Below the pieces are notes generated by a model, which searched no databases, had not been told where the DNA came from, and worked only from the letters and a program-made list of their open reading frames with translations. Positions 29,952-38,078 of a stretch of DNA of 43,549 nucleotides are shown piece by piece. The translations under genes and the position numbers were made by a program. Origin of the DNA: a virus; the IMG/VR virus record IMGVR_UViG_3300030060_006148, positions 1 through 43,549 of that record, one strand, 5' to 3'. Positions within the stretch are counted from its first letter, which is position 1. Every line of letters begins with the position of its first letter.

Positions 29952-30683
29952 ATGAAAGCAGAAACTCCTTACATTCATTTGCATGAGCGCAAGCGTACCT
30001 GGACTCCAGTACAGATTGACGCCGGTACTCTCCTCGAAGGTGGTGAAGAAGTCATTCAACGTGCATTAGCACTGAGATGCCTTGAGATCCCTGTAGGTGA
30101 CTTCATTAGTGAAGCTATGAAAGGTGATCTCCCGGATGTCAAAGGTTGCAAAGAACTACTTATCTCAAACGTTGAGGATGAAGACAAGCATGACATTGCA
30201 CTTAATTATGCAGCACGAGCCCACAAGGTACCAGCTCAGTTTGAGCGAGAAGCTGCCCATATATGCAAAACATGGCTGGAACTGGATAGGCACCCTGTTC
30301 TCAAAGCTGTTGTACTTGAGAGATCCGTGTTCTTTGTCCTCCTCCCGATCTTCCGATTCTTAGGTGACACAGGATTGCGTACAACTAGTGCAGATATCTC
30401 ACGTGACGAACAGACTCATGTCGCGGCTAACACTTTGGTTTGCGAGCAAATGGGGCTTAAGTCTGATAAGCAGATGAATGCTCTTCGTCGTGCCACGATT
30501 GCCTGGGTACTGCAACCTCTGCAAGCAAAACACGAAAGTCGTTACCTTTCAGGCAATTTCTGGATGACTAATTCAGATCACCTGTATTCCAAAGGTAAAG
30601 CAGCAGGTCTTATTGAAACACGCAGCTCCAGAATGCCTGCGTTTTTTGAGACAAACAACATTAATCTTCCTCAATACGCTTAA
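29952..30683 (+). CDS. Ribonucleotide reductase beta-like subunit (compact)
   Basis: 243 residues, much smaller than standard NrdB. Two ExxH pairs (E77-H80 in VEDEDKH; E153-H156 in DEQTH) fit the dinuclear metal site of a ferritin-like four-helix bundle, and E123 (VLERS) is a further candidate ligand. I cannot locate an obvious radical tyrosine near the site, so a non-tyrosyl subclass is possible. Encoded 17 bases after the alpha subunit. Confidence 0.78.
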   Translation: MKAETPYIHLHERKRTWTPVQIDAGTLLEGGEEVIQRALALRCLEIPVGDFISEAMKGDLPDVKGCKELLISNVEDEDKHDIALNYAARAHKVPAQFEREAAHICKTWLELDRHPVLKAVVLERSVFFVLLPIFRFLGDTGLRTTSADISRDEQTHVAANTLVCEQMGLKSDKQMNALRRATIAWVLQPLQAKHESRYLSGNFWMTNSDHLYSKGKAAGLIETRSSRMPAFFETNNINLPQYA

Positions 30684-30940
30684 TGACAAAAGTACAATTT
30701 ATTGCTGATGATGTAGATATAGACAATTTTGATGATGCAACTTTACCAACAGATGTTCATCTTATAACCTTCACTGAAGAAGGTGATACTAAGATACATG
30801 CTGTTCGCGCATACACTAAGGTTGATATATTTGATCATTACTATGACAAGCTAAAAGGCAAAGGCACAATTCAATCAATTCATTCTGGTTTTGGAAGAAT
30901 CAGACCAAATTTATATGGCAAAATCACGGACCAAAGCTGA
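30683..30940 (+). CDS. Unknown 85-aa acidic protein
   Basis: MTKVQFIADDVDIDNFDDAT: acidic N-terminus, then a beta-rich part (HAVRAYTKVDIFDHYYDKLK) ending KITDQS. Starts on the stop of the RNR beta gene. No family recognised. Confidence 0.6.
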   Translation: MTKVQFIADDVDIDNFDDATLPTDVHLITFTEEGDTKIHAVRAYTKVDIFDHYYDKLKGKGTIQSIHSGFGRIRPNLYGKITDQS

Positions 30941-31031
30941 TCTAATAGCTAGACTGCAGTTGATTGTAGCTGGCTACGGATCACAATTAACAATGAAACA
31001 ATTACGTAAACTAATTGCTAAATATGCATGA
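30915..31031 (+). CDS. 38-aa basic micro-protein
   Basis: MAKSRTKADLIARLQLIVAG then MKQLRKLIAKYA. Overlaps both neighbours (26 and 8 bases). Helical, basic. No family recognised. Confidence 0.5.
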   Translation: MAKSRTKADLIARLQLIVAGYGSQLTMKQLRKLIAKYA

Positions 31032-31674
31032 AGCTAAACTTGTATGGATAACACCTGACGCTGAAAAGCTAATTGGTAAAATAGCAAGAGTATCAAACCC
31101 AAATAACGAGGATAATCCAAATGTCGAAGGACTGCTCAAATATCTCATCAAAAACGGACACTGGTCTCCCTTTGAGATGGCAAGTCTCTGCGTCGAGATC
31201 CAGACTACAAGAGCTATTAGCCCGCAAATTCTCAGACACAGATCTTTCTCATTTCAAGAGTTCTCACAGCGCTATGCAGTAGCGATGGATCTGGACCTAC
31301 CGCATTTACGTCGTCAGGACACAACAAACAGACAAAACTCCATAGACGATTTAAATGTGGCTGTGCAAGACCGGTTGCAGCACAGTATAAATAAACACTT
31401 CGAGGAATCTAAAGCTCTCTATAACAAGCTGCTAGGTCACGGAGTTGCTAAAGAATGTGCTCGATCTGTACTCCCTTTAAATACAACTACAAGGTTGTAT
31501 ATGTCAGGCACAATCCGCAGCTGGCTGCATTACTGCGACTTAAGAGCTTGGCATGGTACGCAATGGGAACACACAAAGATCGCTCTCAATTGTATGGAGA
31601 TCTTAAAAGAAAATGTTCCTACAGTTGCAAATGCCATGTGGCCCACGGATAGCCAATCTGGGGATGTAGTATGA
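31024..31674 (+). CDS. thyX: Flavin-dependent thymidylate synthase ThyX
   Basis: 216 residues. The signature RHRxxSxxxxSxRY is present at 71-84 (RHRSFSFQEFSQRY). The C-terminal half has RLYMSGTIRSWLHYCDLRA and HGTQWEH, typical of the FAD/dUMP site. Methylates dUMP to dTMP using FADH2. ATG 31024 preferred; an in-frame TTG at 31015 is also open. Works with RNR and MazG in dNTP supply. Confidence 0.93.
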   Translation: MHEAKLVWITPDAEKLIGKIARVSNPNNEDNPNVEGLLKYLIKNGHWSPFEMASLCVEIQTTRAISPQILRHRSFSFQEFSQRYAVAMDLDLPHLRRQDTTNRQNSIDDLNVAVQDRLQHSINKHFEESKALYNKLLGHGVAKECARSVLPLNTTTRLYMSGTIRSWLHYCDLRAWHGTQWEHTKIALNCMEILKENVPTVANAMWPTDSQSGDVV

Positions 31675-31701
31675 GAACTGGTAAAACTAATATTGGTGAT
31701 A

Positions 31702-32361
31702 ATGAACTTTATTACAGCAACTGTTGAACTCAAATCCCATTCATCAGATACAATTACATTTGCTGGCATCGATTATTGTGTTGCAAATGCTGTCGTGCCT
31801 TCTGCTAATAGCAACGGAGAGGTCAAGCTTAGGCTTCTCTGTTACAACAATGAAGGACCCAAGCTCAAAGCATTCAAGGGTTGGCAGCCTAATTCAAGAG
31901 TCCTTGTAAGTGGACAAGTAAGTTTCTCTGATGATCCTAAAGAGCCTCTTGATTTAATTATCAAAACGTTAGAGCCTAATATTCCTCAAAACATGTACAT
32001 CAATCAAATCGTTTTGGGTAACGCTTTCTTTGGTGATGATCAGATTAAAGAACGTAAAAATAACCAAGTAGCAGTCAAAATTGGTACTACTTTAGATGAT
32101 TCAGAAATTACTACATGGCTATACATGGAGACACATGAACAACGTAAAAAGAAAATCTCTGCGCGTATTCGTAAGGGACGCCCTATCTGTGTGCAAGGCT
32201 ATCTGCGCGAATACCGTAAGGATGATTCTGACAGTGCCTATCGCGCCATTGTCGCGGATGATTTCACTACTAGAAAGGAACGTGCACCAGCTAAACGGGG
32301 TGCGCCAGCGGACTCTAGCTCGGTTGGATACTCGGAGATTGATCCGACGCCAGACTACTAA
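31702..32361 (+). CDS. Two-OB-fold ssDNA-binding-like protein
   Basis: 219 residues. Two similar beta-rich halves: TFAGIDYCVANAVVPSANSN...NSRVLVSGQVSFSDD and YINQIVLGNAFFGDDQI...RPICVQGYLREYRKDD, each like an OB-fold of the SSB type. A disordered tail follows, ending SEIDPTPDY, an acidic-aromatic tip. Probably a phage SSB or recombination mediator. A TTG at 31693 would add three residues. Confidence 0.7.
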   Translation: MNFITATVELKSHSSDTITFAGIDYCVANAVVPSANSNGEVKLRLLCYNNEGPKLKAFKGWQPNSRVLVSGQVSFSDDPKEPLDLIIKTLEPNIPQNMYINQIVLGNAFFGDDQIKERKNNQVAVKIGTTLDDSEITTWLYMETHEQRKKKISARIRKGRPICVQGYLREYRKDDSDSAYRAIVADDFTTRKERAPAKRGAPADSSSVGYSEIDPTPDY

Positions 32362-32388
32362 GCCTTTGTTCTGTAAGTACAGAAAGCG

Positions 32389-32405
32389 CCCACCGTATTG
32401 GTGGG
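32389..32405 (+). terminator. Hairpin CCCACC-gtatt-GGTGGG
   Basis: Six-bp stem between the SSB-like gene and the inverted HNH gene; no T-run. A smaller CTGTaagtACAG hairpin lies just upstream. May end transcription from both sides. Confidence 0.55.
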
Positions 32406-32415
32406 AGCACCCTGT

Positions 32416-32826
32416 TTACAGAGATTTCCGCACTTCAATCAAACGTTGAATAGCACGGTCGATTTCTTCTTTAGATGTCTGCCGTGATTTATTTTCTATG
32501 TCATCAATTATATTGTTGAGAAAGCATCCTGCTTGTAAATTTTGCATTGTGTTATTTAAATGATTGCCATCAATATGGCATGCATGCTCCCACACTTCTA
32601 ACACTCTGTTTAATTTTGCAGACAGTACAACTCTAGATACTCTGCGTGTTTTTTTCTTTCCATTTATAACCATTCCAACTCTCATGTCTCTACGTTTAGA
32701 CCTTGGGCTTATTAATTCACTTTGTTTGAGTATTTTTTTCTTCCCGGTTTTATAAGAGTACACTTCACCTGATTCAGTTGCAATATACTTTCCTTCTGTG
32801 CCGGGAACAGGATATTCCCGTTCCAT
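32416..32826 (-). CDS. HNH homing endonuclease (NUMOD4 + HNH)
   Basis: 136 residues. YIATESGEVYSYKTGKKK is the NUMOD4 DNA-binding motif; EVWEHACHIDGNHLNNTMQN is an HNH_3 core (H-x-DGN-x-x-NN). Free-standing genes of this kind are mobile and copy themselves by cutting uninvaded genomes. It is the only minus-strand gene in this replication region, between two replication genes, as expected for an insertion. Confidence 0.85.
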   Translation of the reverse strand: MEREYPVPGTEGKYIATESGEVYSYKTGKKKILKQSELISPRSKRRDMRVGMVINGKKKTRRVSRVVLSAKLNRVLEVWEHACHIDGNHLNNTMQNLQAGCFLNNIIDDIENKSRQTSKEEIDRAIQRLIEVRKSL

Positions 32827-32864
32827 AGTTATATATAATTCCTTTCAGAATCTAACCAATAATC

Positions 32865-32874
32865 TATATAAATA
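32865..32874 (+). promoter_or_regulatory. Possible promoter TATATAAATA
   Basis: Core similar to the TATAAATA elements at 11465 and 42834, 67 bases before the gene at 32942; would restart transcription after the inverted HNH gene. Confidence 0.4.
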
Positions 32875-32941
32875 TGAGCTTTTGTTGGCCCACATTTAAT
32901 CAATTACCGGCTTATATTAATAGGGTCAACAAATATTTAAT

Positions 32942-33682
32942 ATGACCCTTCAAGTACTTCCACCCGAACTTTTAGAAACACCTAAAGATAAAATTGAAAC
33001 TAAAGAACCACAACCCTATTGGAAACCAAGCTCACTTAAAGATGGTGATTCCGAAGAGTTTCGCCTGCTCGGATGCTACGAAACAGGACACGCAATCGTC
33101 GGATGGCAATATGCATCCGAATGCCGTGATGACAAGACTGGTGATCTTCGTTTCAACGGCTACGTTGTTACTCGTTCTCATCCTGGAACACCGAGTGATC
33201 TGGCTAGAGAAACCGACTGGAGTAAACCAGACCGCCCCAAAATTGATGGCACCTTCGTCAAGCCACGACGATTCCTAGCTTGGACTGCTAGTTCTGCGTC
33301 TCGTGCACGTCTTGAAGTGATGTTTATAGAACAAAAATCATTGCGTGAGCAACTAACTGAAATCTTGCAAGAAATTGATGACTACACTTGGACAGAAGAA
33401 GGGCTCGCTAATTTCTCGATTAAAATCAGCCGTAAAGGCACTGGTCTTGAAACAAGCTATAGTATCTTACCAAAAGTCCGAGCTGTTTCTCCAAAGATTA
33501 AAGAGCAGTGGGCTAAAGAAAAAGAATCAATCTGGCTTCCTAATTTCTTTGAAGGGAAGGATCCATTTGATGGAAAACAGGTTGATGAGAAAGGTCTCCC
33601 GGCTGGTGGTGACGACAAAAGCGGAGCGCGAGTAACTCCTAAAAAAGCAACGAAAAAACAATCTAATGATACTGACTTCTAA
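32942..33682 (+). CDS. Putative phage ssDNA-binding/replication protein
   Basis: 246 residues. The segment NFSIKISRKGTGLETSYSIL is like the conserved part of phage ssDNA-binding proteins (pattern: I-x-R-x-GTG-x-x-T-x-Y). N-terminus contains a beta-rich domain; the C-terminus is Lys-rich then ends KQSNDTDF, an acidic-Phe tip as on T7 gp2.5. Stop overlaps the next ATG. SSB assignment is tentative. Confidence 0.62.
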   Translation: MTLQVLPPELLETPKDKIETKEPQPYWKPSSLKDGDSEEFRLLGCYETGHAIVGWQYASECRDDKTGDLRFNGYVVTRSHPGTPSDLARETDWSKPDRPKIDGTFVKPRRFLAWTASSASRARLEVMFIEQKSLREQLTEILQEIDDYTWTEEGLANFSIKISRKGTGLETSYSILPKVRAVSPKIKEQWAKEKESIWLPNFFEGKDPFDGKQVDEKGLPAGGDDKSGARVTPKKATKKQSNDTDF

Positions 33683-34029
33683 TGACTAATTCAAATATAA
33701 ATAATCTTCCACCTGAATTACAGGCACGTATTGCAGCAATTATGACTGGCAGTAACGACCCTGGAACTCCTCATCAAGCAGCCATTGCTCCACAGCCTGT
33801 TCAGCAACCAGCGCCGCCTGTAGTTAAACAGCCTAGCCTGATGGATCATGTAATTGCTCTTCGTCAAGAAGTAGCTGAACTTAGACAACAAGTTGCTGCT
33901 ATGGCTCAAGTGACAGAAGCTGTTGGAAATGCTACGGGGCAGCTATATGCCATGTTTCAACAACAGACCCAACCTACAAATTTCAGCTCAGGTTTTCAAG
34001 AGGAACAACTAACACAAGATGACTACTGA
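33682..34029 (+). CDS. Unknown 115-aa coiled-coil protein
   Basis: Pro/Gln-rich first half (PVQQPAPPVVKQPSLMDHVI), then a helix with heptad spacing (ALRQEVAELRQQVAAMAQVT), likely a coiled-coil dimer, ending QEEQLTQDDY with an acidic-aromatic tip. Overlaps the next gene by 11 bases. Possibly an adaptor in the replication complex; no family recognised. Confidence 0.6.
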   Translation: MTNSNINNLPPELQARIAAIMTGSNDPGTPHQAAIAPQPVQQPAPPVVKQPSLMDHVIALRQEVAELRQQVAAMAQVTEAVGNATGQLYAMFQQQTQPTNFSSGFQEEQLTQDDY

Positions 34030-34792
34030 TCAGCCTTTCCGCATTCAAACGGCAGCTGGTTATCGTAAATACCTATGTAGCGGAATGTATATGCCTTCCG
34101 TTACTACCGTGCTGTCTGCTACAGAATCAGAAAAATCGAAGAAATCATTGGCTACATGGCAAACAAATAATCCCGGTGCACTAGAAGAAGCATCTAAGAG
34201 AGGTTCTGCCATCCACCTTGGCTGCGAAAACTATCTTAGAGGTTTAGACCCAGCTGTTCCAGAAGAGTATCAACCCTTTTGGAATGGCATGTCAACCTAC
34301 CTGGACTGGTTTGATGTACTGCATTGGAGTGAGCGCCCACTTAGGCCTGACTGGTACCACCTACGGAGCGACGACAAAGAAGTTGCTTTTGTCTGGAGTA
34401 CAGAACATCGTTACGCTGGATGTCCAGACTTGATAGGTGAGATTGGAGGTGTTAAGGTGATAGCGGACTTTAAGACAAGCAACGGTCCATATAGAAATTC
34501 GTTCCCTGATAGAGGTGATCGAATGGGCTTCGGTGGGTTTAGGAAGTATCAAAAGTGTGCTCAACAAATGGCGGCTTACCGGCTTGCCTTAGAAGAGCGT
34601 ACTGGTTTTAAATGCGATGTAGCTTTAATCATCGTCTCTACACCGGAGATTTCCCAAGGTATATTTATTGATGGCGATCAACTTAATTTATACGAAAGTA
34701 GATTCCTAAAAAGAGTCAGTCAATTCCACGAAATAGATAATGAAACTGAAAATATCGGTTCACAAGAGATGCAAGAACAAGCAAAATCCTGA
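34019..34792 (+). CDS. PD-(D/E)XK nuclease, RecB/Cas4-like exonuclease
   Basis: 257 residues. Core motifs: YAGCPDLIGEIGGVKVIADF (acidic G-x-x-D residue and D-x-K as ADFKTS) and a QMAAYRLALEE helix (the QxxxY motif of RecB-family nucleases). Likely a 5'-3' exonuclease for recombination or host DNA breakdown. It overlaps the primase-helicase start by 53 bases. Confidence 0.82.
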   Translation: MTTDQPFRIQTAAGYRKYLCSGMYMPSVTTVLSATESEKSKKSLATWQTNNPGALEEASKRGSAIHLGCENYLRGLDPAVPEEYQPFWNGMSTYLDWFDVLHWSERPLRPDWYHLRSDDKEVAFVWSTEHRYAGCPDLIGEIGGVKVIADFKTSNGPYRNSFPDRGDRMGFGGFRKYQKCAQQMAAYRLALEERTGFKCDVALIIVSTPEISQGIFIDGDQLNLYESRFLKRVSQFHEIDNETENIGSQEMQEQAKS

Positions 34793-36971
34793 GAAGGTTT
34801 CCAAAGGTTGGTCTAATATTTTTGAAGATATTGACTGGCTACTTGGATGGGTACAGCACGGCTATGGCTGGTGTGCCACTCATTTCCTAGATCGTCACCG
34901 TAAGTCTGATAACGCAAACGGTAGTAACTTAATTGTTATCGATTTTGACGGCGATACTACTCTTGATAGATTCTGGGAATGTGATACAGCAAATCAATGG
35001 TGTGTTGCTACTTATACTTCATCTAGTCACAGTGATCAAGAGCATAGATTCAGAGCGTTATTCCCACTGGAAATTACACTTGAATCAATCAACCAGCATC
35101 GAGGTGCTTACTGGTTAGTTGTTAACCGTTTACTTGCCGAGCTAGAGCTTGAAAAGCTTGCAGACAATTGCGGTCAAAAACCTGAGCGACTTTGGTATGG
35201 CAATACACAAGCAATAGTCAAGAAGAATGATGGTGCCTTTGTGCCTGAATTCCTTTTAAAGGATATTGACTATGAAGACAGGCCTACTGACTTTGTTGCT
35301 AACGATGTCTCTCCTATAGATATTGAACGCTGCCAGTGGTTGCTAGCAAACTTTCTAAAGCCCTCAGAAGATGGTGAGTACGAAAGCTACTACGTGCCTG
35401 TTATGGCTGCATGTGCTGGCATTGGCAACGTCATGTTTGATAGTTGGGTTGAATGGGTACTTAAAGGTCACCATGGCGAGAAGGAAGAGAATATCCGTCC
35501 CTTCAAATGGAAGGGATTAGGTAACTATTCAGGGCACACTACGCTATATTCATTAGCGAAGAAACAAGATAGTAGTTGGACTAAGCATCTACCAGATCAT
35601 CTTCGTTTTGGTGCTGTAGGAAACGCACTCGGATATACCGAATTCGATCCTATCCCTGATCTAGATCAAATAATTACTCATCATAAAGGAGGTAATAATA
35701 TGAGTGAGGCTCCAGAGATTGAACCTATACCAGACATTAGTTTGGTTAAGAAGCGTGGTCGCCCTAAGAAGGGCTCTGATGATGCTGCTAAAGAACGAGC
35801 GAATGATGTTGAATCAGTTAAGTCTGTATTTTCTGATCTTAGGAAAAATGAATTAACTGGATCTATTGAATATACAACTAATACTGGACTAACAATTGCC
35901 CTACAAGGCAATGACTTAGAACTTATGACTACTAAACTTAGTTGTGAGAATGGTATTTTCATACCTGAACAAAGAGTCAAAGCTGCTATTCAATACGCTG
36001 CAGGTAGAAATAATTATTGTCCTATTAAGCGTTATCTAAATAATTGCGCTGACAATAATGCTCCCCATGCAGGTTGGGAAAATATTGGTGAAATTTATTT
36101 AGGTAACACTCATCGTATTGCTACTCTTGCACTCCAAAGAATGATGATAGGTGCAGTTGCTAGGGCATTTGATCCTGGTTGCTCTATGTCATGGTTACCA
36201 ATTTTAGTTGGTGCTCAAGGTGCTGGTAAATCTATGTTCAGTAGACATCTAGTTCCGTCTGGTTTATTTGCTGAAATTACTACTCCTTTAGATACACTAA
36301 TGAAGGAGCAGTATCGAATGCATGTTGCGTGGTTATTGGAACTGCCTGAGATCGATCATTTCTTTAGTGCTAAGAATATTGAAAACTTCAAGAATCTAAT
36401 TACTACTAGATGTGATGAAGTACGTTATCCTTATGCTGCATTACCTTCTAAGCTTAATCGCAGGTTTTTTCTTATTGGTACTACTAATCGTAACCAGTTT
36501 CTGGTTGACAGTACCGGTAACAGGAGGTTTATCCCACTAGAACTTCCTAATGGATTTCAAATTCCTTGGAAACGCCTGTCTCAAGAAAGAGATTCTATGT
36601 GGTCTGCAGCTGTGCAGGCTTATAGAAACGGGCAGCTCTATGAATTCGATAGTGGCGAGATTGCTCAAATCTCTGAATACATACAACAGTTTGGTGATCC
36701 TGATCCTTGGATGGATAAGATCGCTTCTTATGTTGCCATTAGAGAAGAGGTTAATGTCACTGACATCTTGACCACAGCACTTGAGCTTGACCCCAGACAA
36801 CAGGGTAGAAGAGAATCCCGTCGTGTTACAGACTGCCTTCAAACATTAGGTTGGAGAAAGTTTGTAACTTCCCGAAAGGATTCTGTTACTGGCAAGTTCA
36901 AGTCAATCCGTGTTTGGCAACGTCCTCTTGATGATCCTCTTCCTGAAGATCACATTTTAAAGGACTTTTAA
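34740..36971 (+). CDS. Primase-helicase: PrimPol-like N-terminus, VirE-type P-loop C-terminus
   Basis: 743 residues. N-terminal AEP-like primase: VIDFDGD (catalytic DxD, residues 68-70), SSSHSDQEHRFRALFPL with His-Arg, and PERLWYGN. C-terminal SF3/VirE-like ATPase: GAQGAGKS Walker A (491-498) and WLLELPEID Walker B (531-539), TRCDEVRYPYA and GTTNRNQFLVD. Plasmid and phage replication proteins share this order. Ends HILKDF. A strong internal ribosome site starts a helicase-only frame at 35700. The start at 34740 is the only suitable one seen. Confidence 0.85.
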   Translation: MKLKISVHKRCKNKQNPEKVSKGWSNIFEDIDWLLGWVQHGYGWCATHFLDRHRKSDNANGSNLIVIDFDGDTTLDRFWECDTANQWCVATYTSSSHSDQEHRFRALFPLEITLESINQHRGAYWLVVNRLLAELELEKLADNCGQKPERLWYGNTQAIVKKNDGAFVPEFLLKDIDYEDRPTDFVANDVSPIDIERCQWLLANFLKPSEDGEYESYYVPVMAACAGIGNVMFDSWVEWVLKGHHGEKEENIRPFKWKGLGNYSGHTTLYSLAKKQDSSWTKHLPDHLRFGAVGNALGYTEFDPIPDLDQIITHHKGGNNMSEAPEIEPIPDISLVKKRGRPKKGSDDAAKERANDVESVKSVFSDLRKNELTGSIEYTTNTGLTIALQGNDLELMTTKLSCENGIFIPEQRVKAAIQYAAGRNNYCPIKRYLNNCADNNAPHAGWENIGEIYLGNTHRIATLALQRMMIGAVARAFDPGCSMSWLPILVGAQGAGKSMFSRHLVPSGLFAEITTPLDTLMKEQYRMHVAWLLELPEIDHFFSAKNIENFKNLITTRCDEVRYPYAALPSKLNRRFFLIGTTNRNQFLVDSTGNRRFIPLELPNGFQIPWKRLSQERDSMWSAAVQAYRNGQLYEFDSGEIAQISEYIQQFGDPDPWMDKIASYVAIREEVNVTDILTTALELDPRQQGRRESRRVTDCLQTLGWRKFVTSRKDSVTGKFKSIRVWQRPLDDPLPEDHILKDF
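35700..36971 (+). CDS. Nested helicase-only product (proposed internal start)
   Basis: GGAGG at 35688-35692 with 7-base spacing to ATG 35700, in frame (residue 321 of the long protein). It would give 423 residues: the VirE-type ATPase without the primase, preceded by an AT-hook-like KKRGRPKKG (residues 17-25 of the short form). T7 gene 4 makes a long primase-helicase and a short helicase the same way. This is the best Shine-Dalgarno in the whole replication region. Confidence 0.55.
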   Translation: MSEAPEIEPIPDISLVKKRGRPKKGSDDAAKERANDVESVKSVFSDLRKNELTGSIEYTTNTGLTIALQGNDLELMTTKLSCENGIFIPEQRVKAAIQYAAGRNNYCPIKRYLNNCADNNAPHAGWENIGEIYLGNTHRIATLALQRMMIGAVARAFDPGCSMSWLPILVGAQGAGKSMFSRHLVPSGLFAEITTPLDTLMKEQYRMHVAWLLELPEIDHFFSAKNIENFKNLITTRCDEVRYPYAALPSKLNRRFFLIGTTNRNQFLVDSTGNRRFIPLELPNGFQIPWKRLSQERDSMWSAAVQAYRNGQLYEFDSGEIAQISEYIQQFGDPDPWMDKIASYVAIREEVNVTDILTTALELDPRQQGRRESRRVTDCLQTLGWRKFVTSRKDSVTGKFKSIRVWQRPLDDPLPEDHILKDF

Positions 36972-37000
36972 TTAAACTTTTATTAGTATTGGTAATCAAT

Positions 37001-37234
37001 ATGAATGCAGACGATGTACAAATCGGGCAACGAGTTCGTGTTGCTCCTAACAACATGATTGCTCTAGTTGTTGGCAGGCCTGAGTACTACACACCAAGGG
37101 CCAAGCTTGTGCGTATTAAATACGAAAACTCCACTCGCTATGAATATATGATCAATAAACACTTGGAACTTCTCCCTGCTGATGATCAATATCCTGCCTT
37201 GGGTGGTTCATACACAGCTCAAAATACAATCTAA
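37001..37234 (+). CDS. Unknown 77-aa basic protein
   Basis: MNADDVQIGQRVRVAPNNMI: small SH3-like beta-barrel pattern (RVRVAPNNMIALVVGR, AKLVRIKYENSTRYEYM), common in nucleic-acid-binding proteins. ATG 37001 preferred to an in-frame TTG at 36989. Its stop overlaps the next ATG. Confidence 0.6.
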   Translation: MNADDVQIGQRVRVAPNNMIALVVGRPEYYTPRAKLVRIKYENSTRYEYMINKHLELLPADDQYPALGGSYTAQNTI

Positions 37235-38046
37235 TGTCTGAGTCACAGCCCAGTAAGAAACGCGGTGGACATGCTTATGGCAGACGAAATCTACAACTGT
37301 CTAATGTCGCAGAGCCAGGTGAGCTTTGTCTCTATGCCGGACATGCCATAGGTCGCTTTAGTTGCAGCTCCATGCGCTTTGACAGCCATCAGGCATGTGT
37401 CAGGTGTGTAGCTGCTGCTAGGGAAGGCAGGCTTTCCTTCGATATCAACCGGCTTCTTAAAAAAGAGCGGAAACGTGCTTTGAAATTTTGGAGTCAAGTA
37501 GATATAGGAGATCCACATGAATGCTGGGACTGGAATGGCTGCCGTAATCCAAATACACAGCAGCCTCAGTTCTCTTGGAGAAGGCACGGCATTAGCTCCT
37601 CTACACAGCACCATCCTCAACGTGTTGCTATGTGGTTTACCTGGGGTGACTTAGGTTTTACTGGAGTTAAGACTACATGTGGCAATAAGTACTGCTGTAA
37701 TCCATTTCATTTAATACCACAAAAGATTGGGGTATTTGTAGATCAAGAATCTTTCAGCGAAAGTTTTGAACTTGCGTGTCAGTTGCACTCCTTAAAACAG
37801 CAGATCGCAGAATATGAAATGGAAGAGGCAATTAAAGAGCAAGAGAAACTCGAAGCTAATTCTGAATCCGTTATTGATGAAGACATGATGCTTGATCCAA
37901 ATACAGACTTTGGCTCACGCTTCCAAGCTGTAATGATTGACATGTTAACTGGCACCCACCCAAGTCAAATTAATAAAGATTATTTAGATCTTCTGAATAA
38001 TCCTATTGATAACGACGAAGATGAAAATCCCACAAACGACTTTTAA
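37234..38046 (+). CDS. HNH-fold nuclease-like protein lacking the first catalytic His
   Basis: 270 residues. N-terminal Cys/His-rich part (CLYAGHAIGRFSCSSM, QACVRC) may bind zinc. The core follows the phage HNH layout CWDWNG...RVAMWFTWGDLG...VKTTCGNKYCCNPFHL: normally V-x-H-x-C and NPxHL. The NPxHL part (156-160) is kept, but the His of V-x-H is Thr147. Acidic C-terminus ends PTNDF. Probably binds DNA; cleavage doubtful. Confidence 0.72.
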   Translation: MSESQPSKKRGGHAYGRRNLQLSNVAEPGELCLYAGHAIGRFSCSSMRFDSHQACVRCVAAAREGRLSFDINRLLKKERKRALKFWSQVDIGDPHECWDWNGCRNPNTQQPQFSWRRHGISSSTQHHPQRVAMWFTWGDLGFTGVKTTCGNKYCCNPFHLIPQKIGVFVDQESFSESFELACQLHSLKQQIAEYEMEEAIKEQEKLEANSESVIDEDMMLDPNTDFGSRFQAVMIDMLTGTHPSQINKDYLDLLNNPIDNDEDENPTNDF

Positions 38047-38078
38047 ATTAATTATTCTTTAGAGAGAGTCATCCAATT

